From: an uncultured Acidobacteriota bacterium
GTDB taxonomy: Bacteria > Acidobacteriota > UBA6911 > CAINFC01
DNA length: 64,000 nt
NCBI GenBank assembly: GCA_903847975.1
Contig: CAINFC010000208.1
Coordinates: forward strand, 1-64,000
Reading direction: 5' to 3'
Within the stretch, counting starts at the first letter, position 1; every line of letters starts with the position of its first letter. The translations under genes were made by a program, and so were the position numbers. This document shows, piece after piece, positions 41,130 through 51,022 of this stretch. A model generated the notes under the pieces. The model saw only the letters and a list, made by a program, of their open reading frames with translations, searched no databases and was not told where the DNA came from.

Positions 41130-43466
41130 TTACGATTCGCTGCCGGCGGAGGGCCCGCCGCCCTGCGCCAGCTTCTCGAGTACGGCAAAATCCTCGAGAG
41201 TGGTTACATCCCCGGAAACCATGGTCCCCGAGGCGATCTGGCGGAGCAGCCGGCGCATGATTTTTCCGGACCGGGTCTTGGGAAGGGATTCCGAAAAGCG
41301 TATCTCTTCCGGCTTGGCCAGTGGCCCGAGGAGCTCCACCACCTTCTGCCGGAGCTCGCCCACCAGACGGTCCGAAGGAGGAACCCCGCTCTTCAGCACC
41401 ACAAAGGCGACAATGACCGTGGTTTTCAGATCGTCCGGCCGGCCGACTACCGCCGATTCCGCCACGGAGTGATGGGCCACCAGGGCGCTTTCGACTTCCG
41501 CGGTGCCGATGTTGTGCCCGCTGACCACTATTACGTCATCGGTACGGCCCACAATCCAGTAAAAACCGTCGGCATCCCGCCGGGCGCAATCCCCGGTGAA
41601 ATAGGATCCCGGGAAATCGCTCCAGTAGACTTTGCGGAACCTTTCGGCGGAAGCCCAGATCCCGCGGGTCATGCTGGGCCACGGCCGGCGGATGATCAGG
41701 TTGCCGATGGAATTGACCGGCTGCGGATTTCCCTGGTCGTCGACGATGTCCGGCTCGATACCCCAGAAGGGAATCCCTACCGAGCCCGGCTTCATGCAGG
41801 TGGCCCCGGGCAGCGGGCTGATCATGATGCTCCCGGTTTCCGTCTGCCACCAGGTATCGACGATCGGGCAATTCGATTTCCCGATATTCTCATAGTACCA
41901 GAGCCAGGCTTCCGGATTGATCGGCTCGCCCACGGTTCCCAGCAACCGCAAGCTGCCGAGGTCCCGGCCCTGCAGCCAGCTCTCTCCCCACTTCATAAAA
42001 GCCCGGATGGCCGTCGGCGCCGTGTAAAAAATGGTGATCCGGTTGGACTCGATGATTTTCCAGAAGCGGTCGCATTCCGGAAAGTCGGGCGCCCCCTCGT
42101 ACAGGAAAATCGTGGCCCCGTTGGAAAGCGGGCCGTACACGACATAGGAGTGCCCCGTAATCCAGCCGATATCGGCGGTGCACCAGAAAATATCCTGCTC
42201 CTTCTGGTCCATGATGTTCCGGAAGGTCAGGTGGGCGCCCAGCAGGTATCCGGCCGAGGAGTGGTAAATTCCCTTGGGTTTCCCGGTCGATCCGCTGGTG
42301 TAGAGAATGAACAGGTTGTCTTCGCTGTCCACCGCCTCCGGCGGACAGGAATCGATCCCCTTGCGGCGCTCGCGGCTGTAAAGAAAATCCCTTCCCTCCG
42401 TCCAGGGAACCGCGCGGCCGGTCCGCTCGATCATCAGCACCCGGCTGACCGCCAGGCGGGAATCAGCGCTCCCCGAACCCAGCTCGAGAGCCTTGTCCAC
42501 ATTGACTTTCAGAGGAACGGGCTTCCCCCGGCGAAAGCTTTCGTCGGCGGTGATGATCAGGCAGGCCTGGCAGTCCTCCGCTCTCTCGGCGATGGCCTGC
42601 GAGGAAAATCCGGCAAAGACCACGGAATGGATAGCACCGATGCGGGCGCAGGCCAGCATGGCGATCACCGCCTCGGGGATCATGGGAAGGTACAGGAGAA
42701 CCCGGTCTCCCTTGCCGATTCCCAGGTTCCTCAGGACGTTGGCAAAGGCACACACTTCGGAGTGCAGCTGGCGGTAGGTCAGCTCCCTTTTCTCCAGGGG
42801 CCGGCCGTCGGCCCACGGTTCGCCCTCCCACATCAGGGCCGTCCGGTCGGCGACCGGCGTGGGCAGGTGCTTGTCCAGGCAGTTGTAACAGACATTGAGC
42901 TTCCCGTTGCGGAACCACCGGGCCACGGGCAGCTCCCATTTCAGGACCTCGTCAAACGGCTGGAACCACTCGATATGCGCCAGAGCTTTCTCCCGCCAGA
43001 AGCCCTCGGGATCCTCCAGGGACCGACGGTAGGACCTTTGAAACTCCTCCAGGGAGCGGACGTTGGCCTGCCGGGCGAATTCTTCCGTGGCACGGAAAAC
43101 GCGGACGTCTTCGTCCTTGTTCAGGATCCGGGTGACCTTTTCCAGCCCGGACATTTTCAGGATGGAATTCACCTGCTGGGAGGCGTGGACAATGGAAAAA
43201 TTGCCCTTCTCCGCATTTTTGACCGCGATGAAGCAGACTCGCAGAAAAAGCGAGGACACAAAAACCACTTCGTCCAGGTCGAAGACGATTTTCCATTGCC
43301 TCCTTTCCTCGCCCGCCGGCATCTCGCGATCGAGCACCGAGAGAACCCGGGAGGAGAGTTCCGTGCTGACTTCGGTATCCAGGCGGCCGCGGAAATGAAA
43401 AGAAACGACTTGCCCCTCGGGATCGACGCTCACCTGCAAATATCGATTGAAATCAAAATCCGGCAT
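41130..43466 (-). CDS. acs: Acetyl-CoA synthetase with an N-terminal STAS domain
   Basis: A 778-residue fusion. Residues 1-125 are a STAS domain: WKIVFDLDEVVFVSSLFLRV with the SS pair at 71-72, then NSILKMSGLEKVTRIL. Residues about 140-778 are a full AMP-forming acetyl-CoA synthetase: YTSGSTGKPKG, VDTWWQTETGS, the hinge region and PKTRSGKIMRR, whose Lys is the conserved acetylation site of Acs. Ordinary Acs is about 650 residues. It makes acetyl-CoA from acetate, CoA and ATP; the STAS part suggests control by phosphorylation or partner binding. The ATG at 43466 follows ggagggcaatc. Confidence 0.92.
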   Translation of the reverse strand: MPDFDFNRYLQVSVDPEGQVVSFHFRGRLDTEVSTELSSRVLSVLDREMPAGEERRQWKIVFDLDEVVFVSSLFLRVCFIAVKNAEKGNFSIVHASQQVNSILKMSGLEKVTRILNKDEDVRVFRATEEFARQANVRSLEEFQRSYRRSLEDPEGFWREKALAHIEWFQPFDEVLKWELPVARWFRNGKLNVCYNCLDKHLPTPVADRTALMWEGEPWADGRPLEKRELTYRQLHSEVCAFANVLRNLGIGKGDRVLLYLPMIPEAVIAMLACARIGAIHSVVFAGFSSQAIAERAEDCQACLIITADESFRRGKPVPLKVNVDKALELGSGSADSRLAVSRVLMIERTGRAVPWTEGRDFLYSRERRKGIDSCPPEAVDSEDNLFILYTSGSTGKPKGIYHSSAGYLLGAHLTFRNIMDQKEQDIFWCTADIGWITGHSYVVYGPLSNGATIFLYEGAPDFPECDRFWKIIESNRITIFYTAPTAIRAFMKWGESWLQGRDLGSLRLLGTVGEPINPEAWLWYYENIGKSNCPIVDTWWQTETGSIMISPLPGATCMKPGSVGIPFWGIEPDIVDDQGNPQPVNSIGNLIIRRPWPSMTRGIWASAERFRKVYWSDFPGSYFTGDCARRDADGFYWIVGRTDDVIVVSGHNIGTAEVESALVAHHSVAESAVVGRPDDLKTTVIVAFVVLKSGVPPSDRLVGELRQKVVELLGPLAKPEEIRFSESLPKTRSGKIMRRLLRQIASGTMVSGDVTTLEDFAVLEKLAQGGGPSAGSES

Positions 43467-43564
43467 GATTGCCCTCCGGCTAAGAAAAGTTGCTGCCACG
43501 CTTTCAGGGATAGCCCCGAAGGGTGATTTTACAGTGCGGCTCGAGACTCGGCAAGCAGAAAAGC

Positions 43565-43593
43565 TTGCAGTCCGATGAAAAACCGTTTAGGAT
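43565..43593 (+). promoter_or_regulatory. Candidate sigma70 promoter for the exported propeller gene
   Basis: TTGCAG at 43565-43570, a 17-nt spacer, and TAGGAT at 43588-43593, 93 nt upstream of the ATG at 43687. Four to five matches per hexamer at ideal spacing. Confidence 0.45.
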
Positions 43594-43686
43594 TCTAACT
43601 TTGATCCAGGAGCGGCCGGCCTCTCAAAACCCTCTCCGGCCGACTGCGGTCGCAAAGCAATTTGGACGATCTTCGGAGGCATAACC

Positions 43687-45195
43687 ATGAAACGCCTGTC
43701 GTTTAGCGCCCTGCTGGCCGGCTGTTTGCTGTCTGGCGGGAATCTCGCTTTTTCCCAAGGGAACGCTCCCGGCTACCGATACGGACTGTTTGAAACATCC
43801 GCCGACGTCGGCGCAGTCAAGCACCCCGGGGCGGTCCTCCATGACACCGCCGCTTCGACTTACACCATTACCGGCAGCGGGGAAAACATGTGGGCGTCGG
43901 CGGACGGCTTCCACTTCGTCTACCGACGGATCAGCGGCGACCTGGCCCTGTCGGCCGACATCCGCTTCCTGGAGTCCGGCGGCAACGCCCACCGCAAGGC
44001 GGTCCTGATCCTGCGGCAGTCCCTGGATGCCGATTCGCCTTATGCCGATGCCGCCCTGCACGGCGACGGGCTCACCTCCCTGCAATACCGGGAAGCCAAA
44101 GGCGGCCCGACGCGCGAGATCCAGTCCGCCGTCCAGGGACCCCGCCGGCTGCAGATCGAGAAACGCGGGGATTATGTCTGGATGTCCGTCGCCCGCGAGG
44201 GCGAGCCGCTGCAGTCGGCAGGCGGCTCCTTCCGCATCCGTTTCTCCGATCCCTTTTACATCGGGCTGGGAGTCTGCGCCCACGACAACCGCGTGACGGA
44301 AAAGGCCGTCTTCTCCCGCGTGGAGCTGCGGCAGCCCCCGGCACCCGTCGTGGAAAGCACCCTGGAAACCGTCTCCATCGCCTCCAGGGACCGTCGGGTG
44401 GTGCATACCAGGCGCGCCCATTTCGAGGCGCCCAACTGGTCGCGGGACGGAAAGGACCTGTACTTCAACCAGGGCGGGAGAATCATGCGGATACCGGTCG
44501 CGGGCGGCGAGCCCCAGGCCATCGACACCGGCTTTGCCATCCGCTGCAACAACGATCACGGCCTATCGCCGGACGGGACGCAGATGGCCATCAGCGACCA
44601 GTCTCAGGAGCCGCGTCGCTCCCTGATTTACATCGTTCCCATCGGCGGGGGTACGCCGCGCCGGATTACCCCGCTGGGGCCTTCCTACTGGCACGGCTGG
44701 TCGCCGGACGGAAAAACCCTGACCTACTGTGCGGAAAGGAACGGCAACTACGATGTCTACACCATACCGGCGGAAGGCGGCACCGAGACCCGGCTGACCA
44801 ACGCCGAGGGGCTGGACGACGGTCCGGAATACTCGCCGGATGGCCGGTTCATCTACTTCAATTCGGTGCGCACCGGCCTGATGCAGATCTGGCGGATGAA
44901 GACCGACGGCAGCGAACAGACCCGGATCACCCGGGACGAGTACAACAACTGGTTCGCCCACCCTTCCCCCGACGGCAAATGGCTGGTCCTGATTTCCTAC
45001 GAAAAGGAGGTGACCGGGCATCCGGCCAATAAGGATGTGATGCTCCGGCTGATTCCGGTAACCCCCGACGGGTACGGGGAAGCGCAGGTTCTGGCCAGGC
45101 TCTTCGGCGGCCAGGGAACCATCAACGTTCCCTCCTGGTCGCCGGACAGCCGGCAGCTGGCCTTTGTCAGCTACCGCCTGGCGCCGCCAGAGTAA
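43687..45195 (+). CDS. Secreted TolB-like propeller protein with a laminin/concanavalin-like N-domain
   Basis: A 502-residue exported protein with a signal ([17 protein letters not shown]). Residues about 30-215 form a DUF1349/concanavalin-like sandwich ([35 protein letters not shown]-like segment). Residues about 225-500 are PD40/WD40-like beta-propeller repeats, each with an SPDG or SRDG turn ([68 protein letters not shown]). Family members bind saccharides or act with lipoprotein partners; the function here is unknown. ATG after ggaggc. Confidence 0.85.
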   Translation: MKRLSFSALLAGCLLSGGNLAFSQGNAPGYRYGLFETSADVGAVKHPGAVLHDTAASTYTITGSGENMWASADGFHFVYRRISGDLALSADIRFLESGGNAHRKAVLILRQSLDADSPYADAALHGDGLTSLQYREAKGGPTREIQSAVQGPRRLQIEKRGDYVWMSVAREGEPLQSAGGSFRIRFSDPFYIGLGVCAHDNRVTEKAVFSRVELRQPPAPVVESTLETVSIASRDRRVVHTRRAHFEAPNWSRDGKDLYFNQGGRIMRIPVAGGEPQAIDTGFAIRCNNDHGLSPDGTQMAISDQSQEPRRSLIYIVPIGGGTPRRITPLGPSYWHGWSPDGKTLTYCAERNGNYDVYTIPAEGGTETRLTNAEGLDDGPEYSPDGRFIYFNSVRTGLMQIWRMKTDGSEQTRITRDEYNNWFAHPSPDGKWLVLISYEKEVTGHPANKDVMLRLIPVTPDGYGEAQVLARLFGGQGTINVPSWSPDSRQLAFVSYRLAPPE

Positions 45196-45321
45196 GGGGA
45201 GTAGGGCCGACTCCGGAATATCCCCGTACTTCGCAACCGTTCCCGCTCCCGGGTCATCCAAGATATGGGGGGCCTGTCGATCGATATGGAGTATGATTAA
45301 TCAGGAACGGACGGTGTGAAC

Positions 45322-46380
45322 ATGTTAAATAGAAAGACAATCGTTTTCCTTGTTTTCCTGGTCGGCTCCGGGGCCTGGTCGGCTTTTTCGGGTGGACAGG
45401 ATTCCAAATCCAAAAAGCAGGCGGAGGAACCCCGGCCCACTATCCGGGCGCAGGTAAACATGGTTTCCCTGCCGGTGGTGGTCACCACCCGGGAGGGACG
45501 GCGCATCACCGACTTGAAGCAGGAGGACTTCCGGGTTTTTGAAGACGGTGTAGAGCAGTCCATTGCCGGTTTTCGCGGTACGGACGAACCGGTTTCCATC
45601 GCCCTGGCCATCGATACCAGCGGCAGCACGGAAGAACAGCTGGGGCGCATGCAGAATGCCGCCATTGAGTTCTGTACCAGCCTCCACCCGGACGATTCCG
45701 TCGCCGTTCTTTCCTTCGCCGAGGACGTGCGGCTGCAGGGCGGCTTCAGCATCGACCCCAACCGCAATGCATACGCCATCAAGAAAACCCGGCCCGGAGG
45801 CTGCACGGTTATTTACGAGGCGGTCTACCTGGCTATGGAGGAGGTCCTCAAGCCGGTCCAGGAGCGAAAATCGCTGGTGCTGTTCAGCGACGGAGTGGAT
45901 ACCTGCAGCCGCAAGGCTTCCGAAAAGGAAACCCTGGAACAGGCCAAGGAGGCCGACACCACCATTTATTGCGTCTACTACAACACCGAGGAGGACAACT
46001 TTTACCGTCCGCGCCGCTCCACCGCCGGCGGGGTGGGCGGAGTCGGCGGAATCGGCTATCCGCCGATGGGCGGACCGCCGATGGGCGGTCCGGGCGGCTA
46101 CGGGTCTTACGGCGACGACTATCGCCGGGGGCACAATTACCTGACCCGCCTGGCGGAATACAGCGGCGGTCTGGTCCTCGATGCCCTGTCGATGCAGGAC
46201 CTGGGCCCGGCATTCGACCAGATTGCCCGCGAGCTTTCGAGCCAGTACAGCATCGGCTATTACTCCACCAATACCAAAGAGGACGGCAAGTTCCGCAAGG
46301 TCCAGGTAAAGCTCAAAAAGCCGGATCTGGTGGCCCGGACCCGGATGGGCTATTACGCCCCCAAAGCAAAAAAATCCTAA
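45322..46380 (+). CDS. Secreted VWA-domain protein of the acidobacterial family
   Basis: A 352-residue protein with a signal peptide (TIVFLVFLVGSGAWSAFSG). IRAQVNMVSLPVVVTTREGR and DLKQEDFRVFEDGVEQSI precede the VWA fold, a pattern common in the VWFA-related family of Acidobacteriota. The MIDAS site DTSGSTEEQL is intact. Inside the fold is a Gly/Pro-rich insert (GGVGGVGGIGYPPMGGPPMGG) before NYLTRLAEYSGG. The function is not known; metal-dependent ligand binding is expected. ATG at 45322 is three codons after an alternative GTG. Confidence 0.88.
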   Translation: MLNRKTIVFLVFLVGSGAWSAFSGGQDSKSKKQAEEPRPTIRAQVNMVSLPVVVTTREGRRITDLKQEDFRVFEDGVEQSIAGFRGTDEPVSIALAIDTSGSTEEQLGRMQNAAIEFCTSLHPDDSVAVLSFAEDVRLQGGFSIDPNRNAYAIKKTRPGGCTVIYEAVYLAMEEVLKPVQERKSLVLFSDGVDTCSRKASEKETLEQAKEADTTIYCVYYNTEEDNFYRPRRSTAGGVGGVGGIGYPPMGGPPMGGPGGYGSYGDDYRRGHNYLTRLAEYSGGLVLDALSMQDLGPAFDQIARELSSQYSIGYYSTNTKEDGKFRKVQVKLKKPDLVARTRMGYYAPKAKKS

Positions 46381-46483
46381 GATCGGCGGAATGTTTGTTT
46401 CTTTTCGAATCCTGCCGCAGAGGGCAGGTGTGCCTCACGTCACAGCAGCTTTTCCACCCCTGTCCTATACTTCCTGATTTTTC

Positions 46484-48835
46484 ATGCACCTGAATTCTCT
46501 TTTTATTCGCCCGCGTCTTCTTTGTCTCGGCTTGTGCGGCTGCCTGTTCTTTCCGGACCTTTTCTGTGCCGTCGAAATCCCGGCGGGCACCCCGATGGAG
46601 CTGAGGCTGCTGGCCCCGGTCAGCTCCTTTTCCGCCAGGGAAGGCGATCCGGTTTCCGCCCTGCTGATTGCCCCGGTCCGAATCCAGGACCGGCTGGTCC
46701 TTCCGCTGAATCTTGCCGTGGAAGGAAAGGTATCGCACGTCCATCCGGTGCGCTGGGGAACCTGGCACGAGACCGCCTACCTGCAGCTGGCCTTCGGGCG
46801 GATCCGGCTGCCGGACGGCCGGGTCTTATCCTTTGAAAGCCGGGTAGCCGAAGTGGAAAATGCCCGTGAGAAGGTCGACACCGCCGGCGGCATCCGGGGC
46901 ATACGGTCCACGGCCACTCCCGGATACCGTTTTCTGAATTTTATCGGCAGCCTGGCGATGCTGGACCCGATCGCCTACCTTTACACCAACGTCGCCGGCC
47001 GGTCCCTAATCCCTTTTTCCCAGCCGGATATTATTCTGCCGGCGGGCACGGAGCTCTGGATCAAAACCGTTTCCCCGGTTTCCGTGGATCCGCCGGCCGA
47101 GGCGACCCGGCCGCCCGTCGCGGCGAGCCCGGAAGAGCAAAGGGAGTTGGCCCGGATCGTCGCCGCCCTGCCTTTCCGCACCGCCACGCAGGGGAAAGAA
47201 ATCCCTTCGGATCTGACCAGCCTTCTTATTATCGCTTCCCGCCCGGCCCTGACCGCGGCACTCGCCGCTGCCGGCTGGCTGGAGGCCGACCGGCTCTCCT
47301 CCCGGACGGAGTTCCGCGTGATTCAGTCCATGGCGGAGGACCAGGGATACCGGCAGGCACCCATGTCCGTGCTGCTGCTGGGCGGAAAGCCGCCGGATCT
47401 GGCCTATTCCAAGACGCTGAATACATTCGCCAGGAGGCACCACATGCGCCTCTGGGAACAGCCCGTTCCCTGGAGGAGCCAGCCGGTTTTCACCGCCTCC
47501 GCCACACAGGATATCGGCGTGGCCGTTTCCCGGGAGAAAAAAAACTTCATCCACCTGATCGATGAAAACATCGACAACGAAAGAGCCAAGGTGGTGAACG
47601 ACCTGCAGCTCACCGGCTGCGTGGATGCGCTGCAGATGGTGGATCGGCCCTGGATTCCGAAGGCCGCGAAGAACGCAACCGGGGACCGGCTGCTTACCGA
47701 CGGCGCGATCGCCGTCATCCGCTTGAACGATTGCCTGTCTCCCCGGAAACCGGGCACTCCGATTCCCAAAACAGCCCCGGTCGAACCCGCCGCGGTGCAG
47801 CGCGGCTTCCGGCAGGGCATCCTCATCCTCCGCAACGACCTTCTGCGCAGCAACATCGTCTGGCAGGGAGCCATGGGAGTCCGCTTCCTGGCGCGAAAAA
47901 TTTCCCCGCCGCCCCGGACCGGCAAAGAGCCCAGGACCATTGCGATGGAGGGCGCCCTTTACCTGCCCCCCTCCGAGGAGATCGCCTCCATTTTTCACAC
48001 CGCCACACCCGCCGTTGCCAATTCCCGGGATACAGGGATCGCACCGGCGCCGCTGTCCGGCCGGGAAAAAGGGCGTATCTGGGACGCTCCTTATTACGAA
48101 CTGGAACTCCTTGGCGGCCGATCCCGCTACGGCAAAAACATCCTGGACATCATGCAGCTGGATTACAGGCCCGGCGATCCAGCCGTACAAGGCTTCACCA
48201 TCGATACGACCAGCCGGCTTCAGGAAAGCTGGGCGGCAGGCCTCTCTTTGACCATCAGCCGCAGCCGTTTTATTTCCCATGAGATCAGCTACACCCTGCA
48301 GCACGGCCGGTATTCGATGGCTTTTTCCTCTCCCGGGGATCCGGGCGGGGAGCCTCTGGCGGTTACCCAGTCCACCGGCCTGGTAACCCGTCAGTTTCAA
48401 TACGATCTGCAGCTCCGCCTTCGATCCCGGGAAAAAAGAGTCCAGCCTTACGTTGCCGCCGGACCGGTGGTGCAGCTGATCCACCTGACCGATCATCCTT
48501 TTCAGAAAGCAAGAGGCATTTTCCGGTACGGGCTGCATTACATCGGATGGCTGGAGGCCGCCTACAATTTCCACAACGAGCCCCCTCTGAACGGGGGCGG
48601 GATTTATCAGCTGGCCGCGCAATACGGAGGAGGCATCAAGCTCCGGCTGCATCCGCACTGGACGCTGCGCTTCGATTTCCGGGAAACCGTCGGGCCGCAT
48701 CCCAACCTCTTCGAGGGATCCCTGGAACCCGGCCACAGTGCTACGGATGTGGGAACGTTCGACGTCAGGAGGCTGACGGACCCGGGCCTCTTCCGCCAGC
48801 AGCGGTTCACGGTGGGAACGGCCTTCACTTTCTAG
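46484..48835 (+). CDS. Exported protein with LssY C-terminal-like domain and C-terminal barrel-like region
   Basis: A 783-residue protein with an N-terminal signal (LLCLGLCGCLFFPDLFCA). Residues about 215-390 match the LssY_C pattern: SDLTSLLIIASRPALTAAL, GYRQAPMSVLLLGG, RRHHMRLWEQPV, FTASATQDIGVAVS, FIHLIDENIDNER and the closing VNDLQLTGCVDALQ. The last 270 residues alternate hydrophobic and polar residues with aromatic girdles (YELELLGGRSRYG; TWTLRFDFRE-like sequence near the end) and finish FTVGTAFTF, resembling an outer-membrane beta-barrel. The start has no strong ribosome-binding site. Function unknown. Confidence 0.65.
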   Translation: MHLNSLFIRPRLLCLGLCGCLFFPDLFCAVEIPAGTPMELRLLAPVSSFSAREGDPVSALLIAPVRIQDRLVLPLNLAVEGKVSHVHPVRWGTWHETAYLQLAFGRIRLPDGRVLSFESRVAEVENAREKVDTAGGIRGIRSTATPGYRFLNFIGSLAMLDPIAYLYTNVAGRSLIPFSQPDIILPAGTELWIKTVSPVSVDPPAEATRPPVAASPEEQRELARIVAALPFRTATQGKEIPSDLTSLLIIASRPALTAALAAAGWLEADRLSSRTEFRVIQSMAEDQGYRQAPMSVLLLGGKPPDLAYSKTLNTFARRHHMRLWEQPVPWRSQPVFTASATQDIGVAVSREKKNFIHLIDENIDNERAKVVNDLQLTGCVDALQMVDRPWIPKAAKNATGDRLLTDGAIAVIRLNDCLSPRKPGTPIPKTAPVEPAAVQRGFRQGILILRNDLLRSNIVWQGAMGVRFLARKISPPPRTGKEPRTIAMEGALYLPPSEEIASIFHTATPAVANSRDTGIAPAPLSGREKGRIWDAPYYELELLGGRSRYGKNILDIMQLDYRPGDPAVQGFTIDTTSRLQESWAAGLSLTISRSRFISHEISYTLQHGRYSMAFSSPGDPGGEPLAVTQSTGLVTRQFQYDLQLRLRSREKRVQPYVAAGPVVQLIHLTDHPFQKARGIFRYGLHYIGWLEAAYNFHNEPPLNGGGIYQLAAQYGGGIKLRLHPHWTLRFDFRETVGPHPNLFEGSLEPGHSATDVGTFDVRRLTDPGLFRQQRFTVGTAFTF

Positions 48836-48954
48836 ACGCGCCGCGCGCCCCCCTGGCAAATGCGTTCGGTCGCCCTGGTTTTTCACAGGAAGACGCGAAG
48901 ATCAGGAAGGCCGTAGGCGCGAAAAGTCCTCAGGACCCATTAGTTTCATTTACA

Positions 48955-49050
48955 AGCAGAAGATAGAATTCAGAAGATAGAATTCAGAATAGGGTTAACC
49001 TGTTGAAAATATGTCTTTTATATTCTGTATTCTGACTACTGTATTCTGAC
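48955..49050 (-). repeat. AT-rich repeat R4, copy 2 (inverted)
   Basis: Inverted relative to 14842-14935: agataga/attcagaa units, then ggttaacctgttgaaaatat, then tattctg units. The wider gap 48836-49178 also holds a partial inverted R3 at 48886-48915 (cacaggaagacgcgaagatc) and R3 copy d; no gene seen. Confidence 0.7.
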
Positions 49051-49093
49051 TTCCTGTTTTTCTTTTTGCGAAGCTCTCTTTTTTGACGGTACC

Positions 49094-49168
49094 GCAAAAA
49101 GTCCCGCTCCCTATCCGGAATACCCGGATGGCTTCTTTCTTCCTTCCTGATCTTCCCGTCTTCCTGTG
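49094..49168 (+). repeat. Dispersed intergenic repeat R3, copy d
   Basis: It reads gcaaaaagtcccgct, then ccggaatacccggatggctt, then tttcttccttcctgatcttc and ccgtcttcctgtgg. It is the copy closest to copy a, with the same strand, in the gap between the convergent LssY and APC genes. Confidence 0.75.
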
Positions 49169-49178
49169 GTGCCTTGTC

Positions 49179-50993
49179 CTATTTTTTCCCGTGGTGGTGC
49201 CCGTGATGGTGATGCCCGTGGTGGTGGTGCCCGTGGGCATGAGCGGGCGCCTGCCGGTGACGGTTGAGGCGGCTGTGGGAAATCGAATAGGTAAAATAGA
49301 CCACCAGGCCGATGGCCAGCCAGACCAGAAAGCGGATCCAGTTGGTGATGTGCAGCTCGGTCATCAGGTAAAGGCTGCTGAGCAGGCCGAGCGCCGGGAT
49401 CAGCGAAAGGCGGCGGAAAAAGGACAGAAAGGTCAGGTCTATGCAGACCGCCAGAAACAGAAGCATGGGACCGCGGTTCATCAGCTTCTGCCAGTAGCTC
49501 AGACTGGCGTCCTCGAACCGGACGCGAAACAGCAGCTGCCAGGTATCCGGAAAGAAGTAATACAGAATCAGCGCCGATCCGCCCAGCAGCCAGGGGAGCA
49601 CATATTTGCTGTCCACGAAGGGAATCTGGAATTTGGCGGCTTTCAACTGCGGATCGCCCTCCAGAACCAGCAGGCCGCCGCATACCAGGATAAACGCGAA
49701 CAGGGTGCCGATGCTGGTCAGATCGGTCACCTCGGTCAGATTCAGGAAAAGGGCGGGAATGGCCACCATCACACCGGTCATGATTGTCGAAAAAGAAGGG
49801 GTCTTGAAGCGCGGATGGATGCGCGAAAAAGCGCGGGGCAGCAGTCCGTCGCGGCTCATGCTCATCCAGATGCGCGGCTGCCCCATCTGAAAGACCAGCA
49901 GAACTCCCGACATGGCAATGACGGCGCTGACGGCGATGATCCCGCTCAGCCCCGGCATGCCGATCTTTTTGAAGGCATAGGCCAGCGGATCGCCCACGCC
50001 CAGTTCCGAATAGTGGATCATGCCGGTGAGGGTCAGAGAAATCAGCACGTACAGGACCGTACAGATCAGCAGCGAGTAGATGATTCCCCGGGGCAGATCG
50101 CGCTGCGGATTCTTGCATTCCTCCGCGGTGGTCGAGATGGCGTCAAAGCCGATATAAGCAAAGAAAACGGCGGAAACCCCTTGCAGCACCCCGACGATTC
50201 CGTTGGGCATGAACGGGTTCCAGTTGGAGGGCTGCACGTAAAAGGAGCCGACGGCAATCACCAGGGCAATCACCACCAGCTTCAGGGCCACCAGGCAGTT
50301 GCTGACGTTGCGCGACTCCCGTATGCCGACGTAGACCAGGGCGGTAATCGCCGCGGTGATCAGCAGCGCCGGGAAGTCGGCGATCAGCGGAACGGAAGCG
50401 ATGCGCGGAGCGTTTTGCCAGGCCAGGTGGGCGGAGGCGACCAGGGGGTCGATCTGCTCCAGCGATTTCCCTTCTGCCAGAAGTCGGGCGGCGGCCTCAT
50501 GGCCGCGCATGGCGCTGAGAAAATCCATGGTGAGATACTGGGGAATCGTCAAGCCCAGACCCTCCATCAGCCCGGTGAAATAATCGGACCAGGAGATGGC
50601 AACGGCAATATTGCCGATCGCGTATTCCAGGAGCAGGTCCCAGCCGATGATCCAGGCCACCAGCTCTCCGAACGACGTGTAGGCGTAAGTATAGGCACTT
50701 CCGGACACCGGAATCATCGAAGCGAACTGCGCGTAGCAAAGGGCGGAAAAGCTGCAGGCGATCGCCGTGAACACAAACAGCAGCGAAACCGCCGGACCGC
50801 CGCTGGCGGCGGCATTGCCGATGGTGCTGAAGATGCCGGCCCCTACAATGGCCGCGATTCCGAAACTGGTCAGGTCCACGACCCGCAGGGCCCGCTTCAA
50901 GCCATGGGTTTTGCTTTCGGCGTATTCCGCCTTGTGCATCTCGGTCAGGATGTCTTCCAGCTTCTTCTTGCGAGTCAGTTTTTGCCAGTTCAC
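49179..50993 (-). CDS. APC family amino-acid permease with histidine-rich C-terminal tail
   Basis: A 604-residue inner-membrane transporter with about 14 hydrophobic segments. The N-terminal helix motif is FGIAAIVGAGIFSTIGNAA, followed by CYAQFASMIPVSGSAYTYAY and DLLLEYAIGNIAVAISWSDY, as in cationic-amino-acid (CAT/YfnA) carriers. The helix 5-6 region FFAYIGFDAISTTAEECKNP is typical. The last 25 residues are RLNRHRQAPAHAHGHHHHGH then HHHGHHHGKK, an unusual His tail that may bind a metal. Substrate probably a basic or neutral amino acid. Confidence 0.88.
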   Translation of the reverse strand: MNWQKLTRKKKLEDILTEMHKAEYAESKTHGLKRALRVVDLTSFGIAAIVGAGIFSTIGNAAASGGPAVSLLFVFTAIACSFSALCYAQFASMIPVSGSAYTYAYTSFGELVAWIIGWDLLLEYAIGNIAVAISWSDYFTGLMEGLGLTIPQYLTMDFLSAMRGHEAAARLLAEGKSLEQIDPLVASAHLAWQNAPRIASVPLIADFPALLITAAITALVYVGIRESRNVSNCLVALKLVVIALVIAVGSFYVQPSNWNPFMPNGIVGVLQGVSAVFFAYIGFDAISTTAEECKNPQRDLPRGIIYSLLICTVLYVLISLTLTGMIHYSELGVGDPLAYAFKKIGMPGLSGIIAVSAVIAMSGVLLVFQMGQPRIWMSMSRDGLLPRAFSRIHPRFKTPSFSTIMTGVMVAIPALFLNLTEVTDLTSIGTLFAFILVCGGLLVLEGDPQLKAAKFQIPFVDSKYVLPWLLGGSALILYYFFPDTWQLLFRVRFEDASLSYWQKLMNRGPMLLFLAVCIDLTFLSFFRRLSLIPALGLLSSLYLMTELHITNWIRFLVWLAIGLVVYFTYSISHSRLNRHRQAPAHAHGHHHHGHHHHGHHHGKK

Positions 50994-51022
50994 GTTACTT
51001 GCTGTCCTCCAGGTCCAGGAGT

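Noticed and set aside
41118-43526. 802-codon plus-strand open frame
   Set aside because: Antisense to the acetyl-CoA synthetase gene; no recognisable domain and no ribosome-binding site.
47006-48886. 626-codon minus-strand open frame
   Set aside because: Antisense to the LssY/barrel gene, rich in Arg/Pro/Gly without domains.
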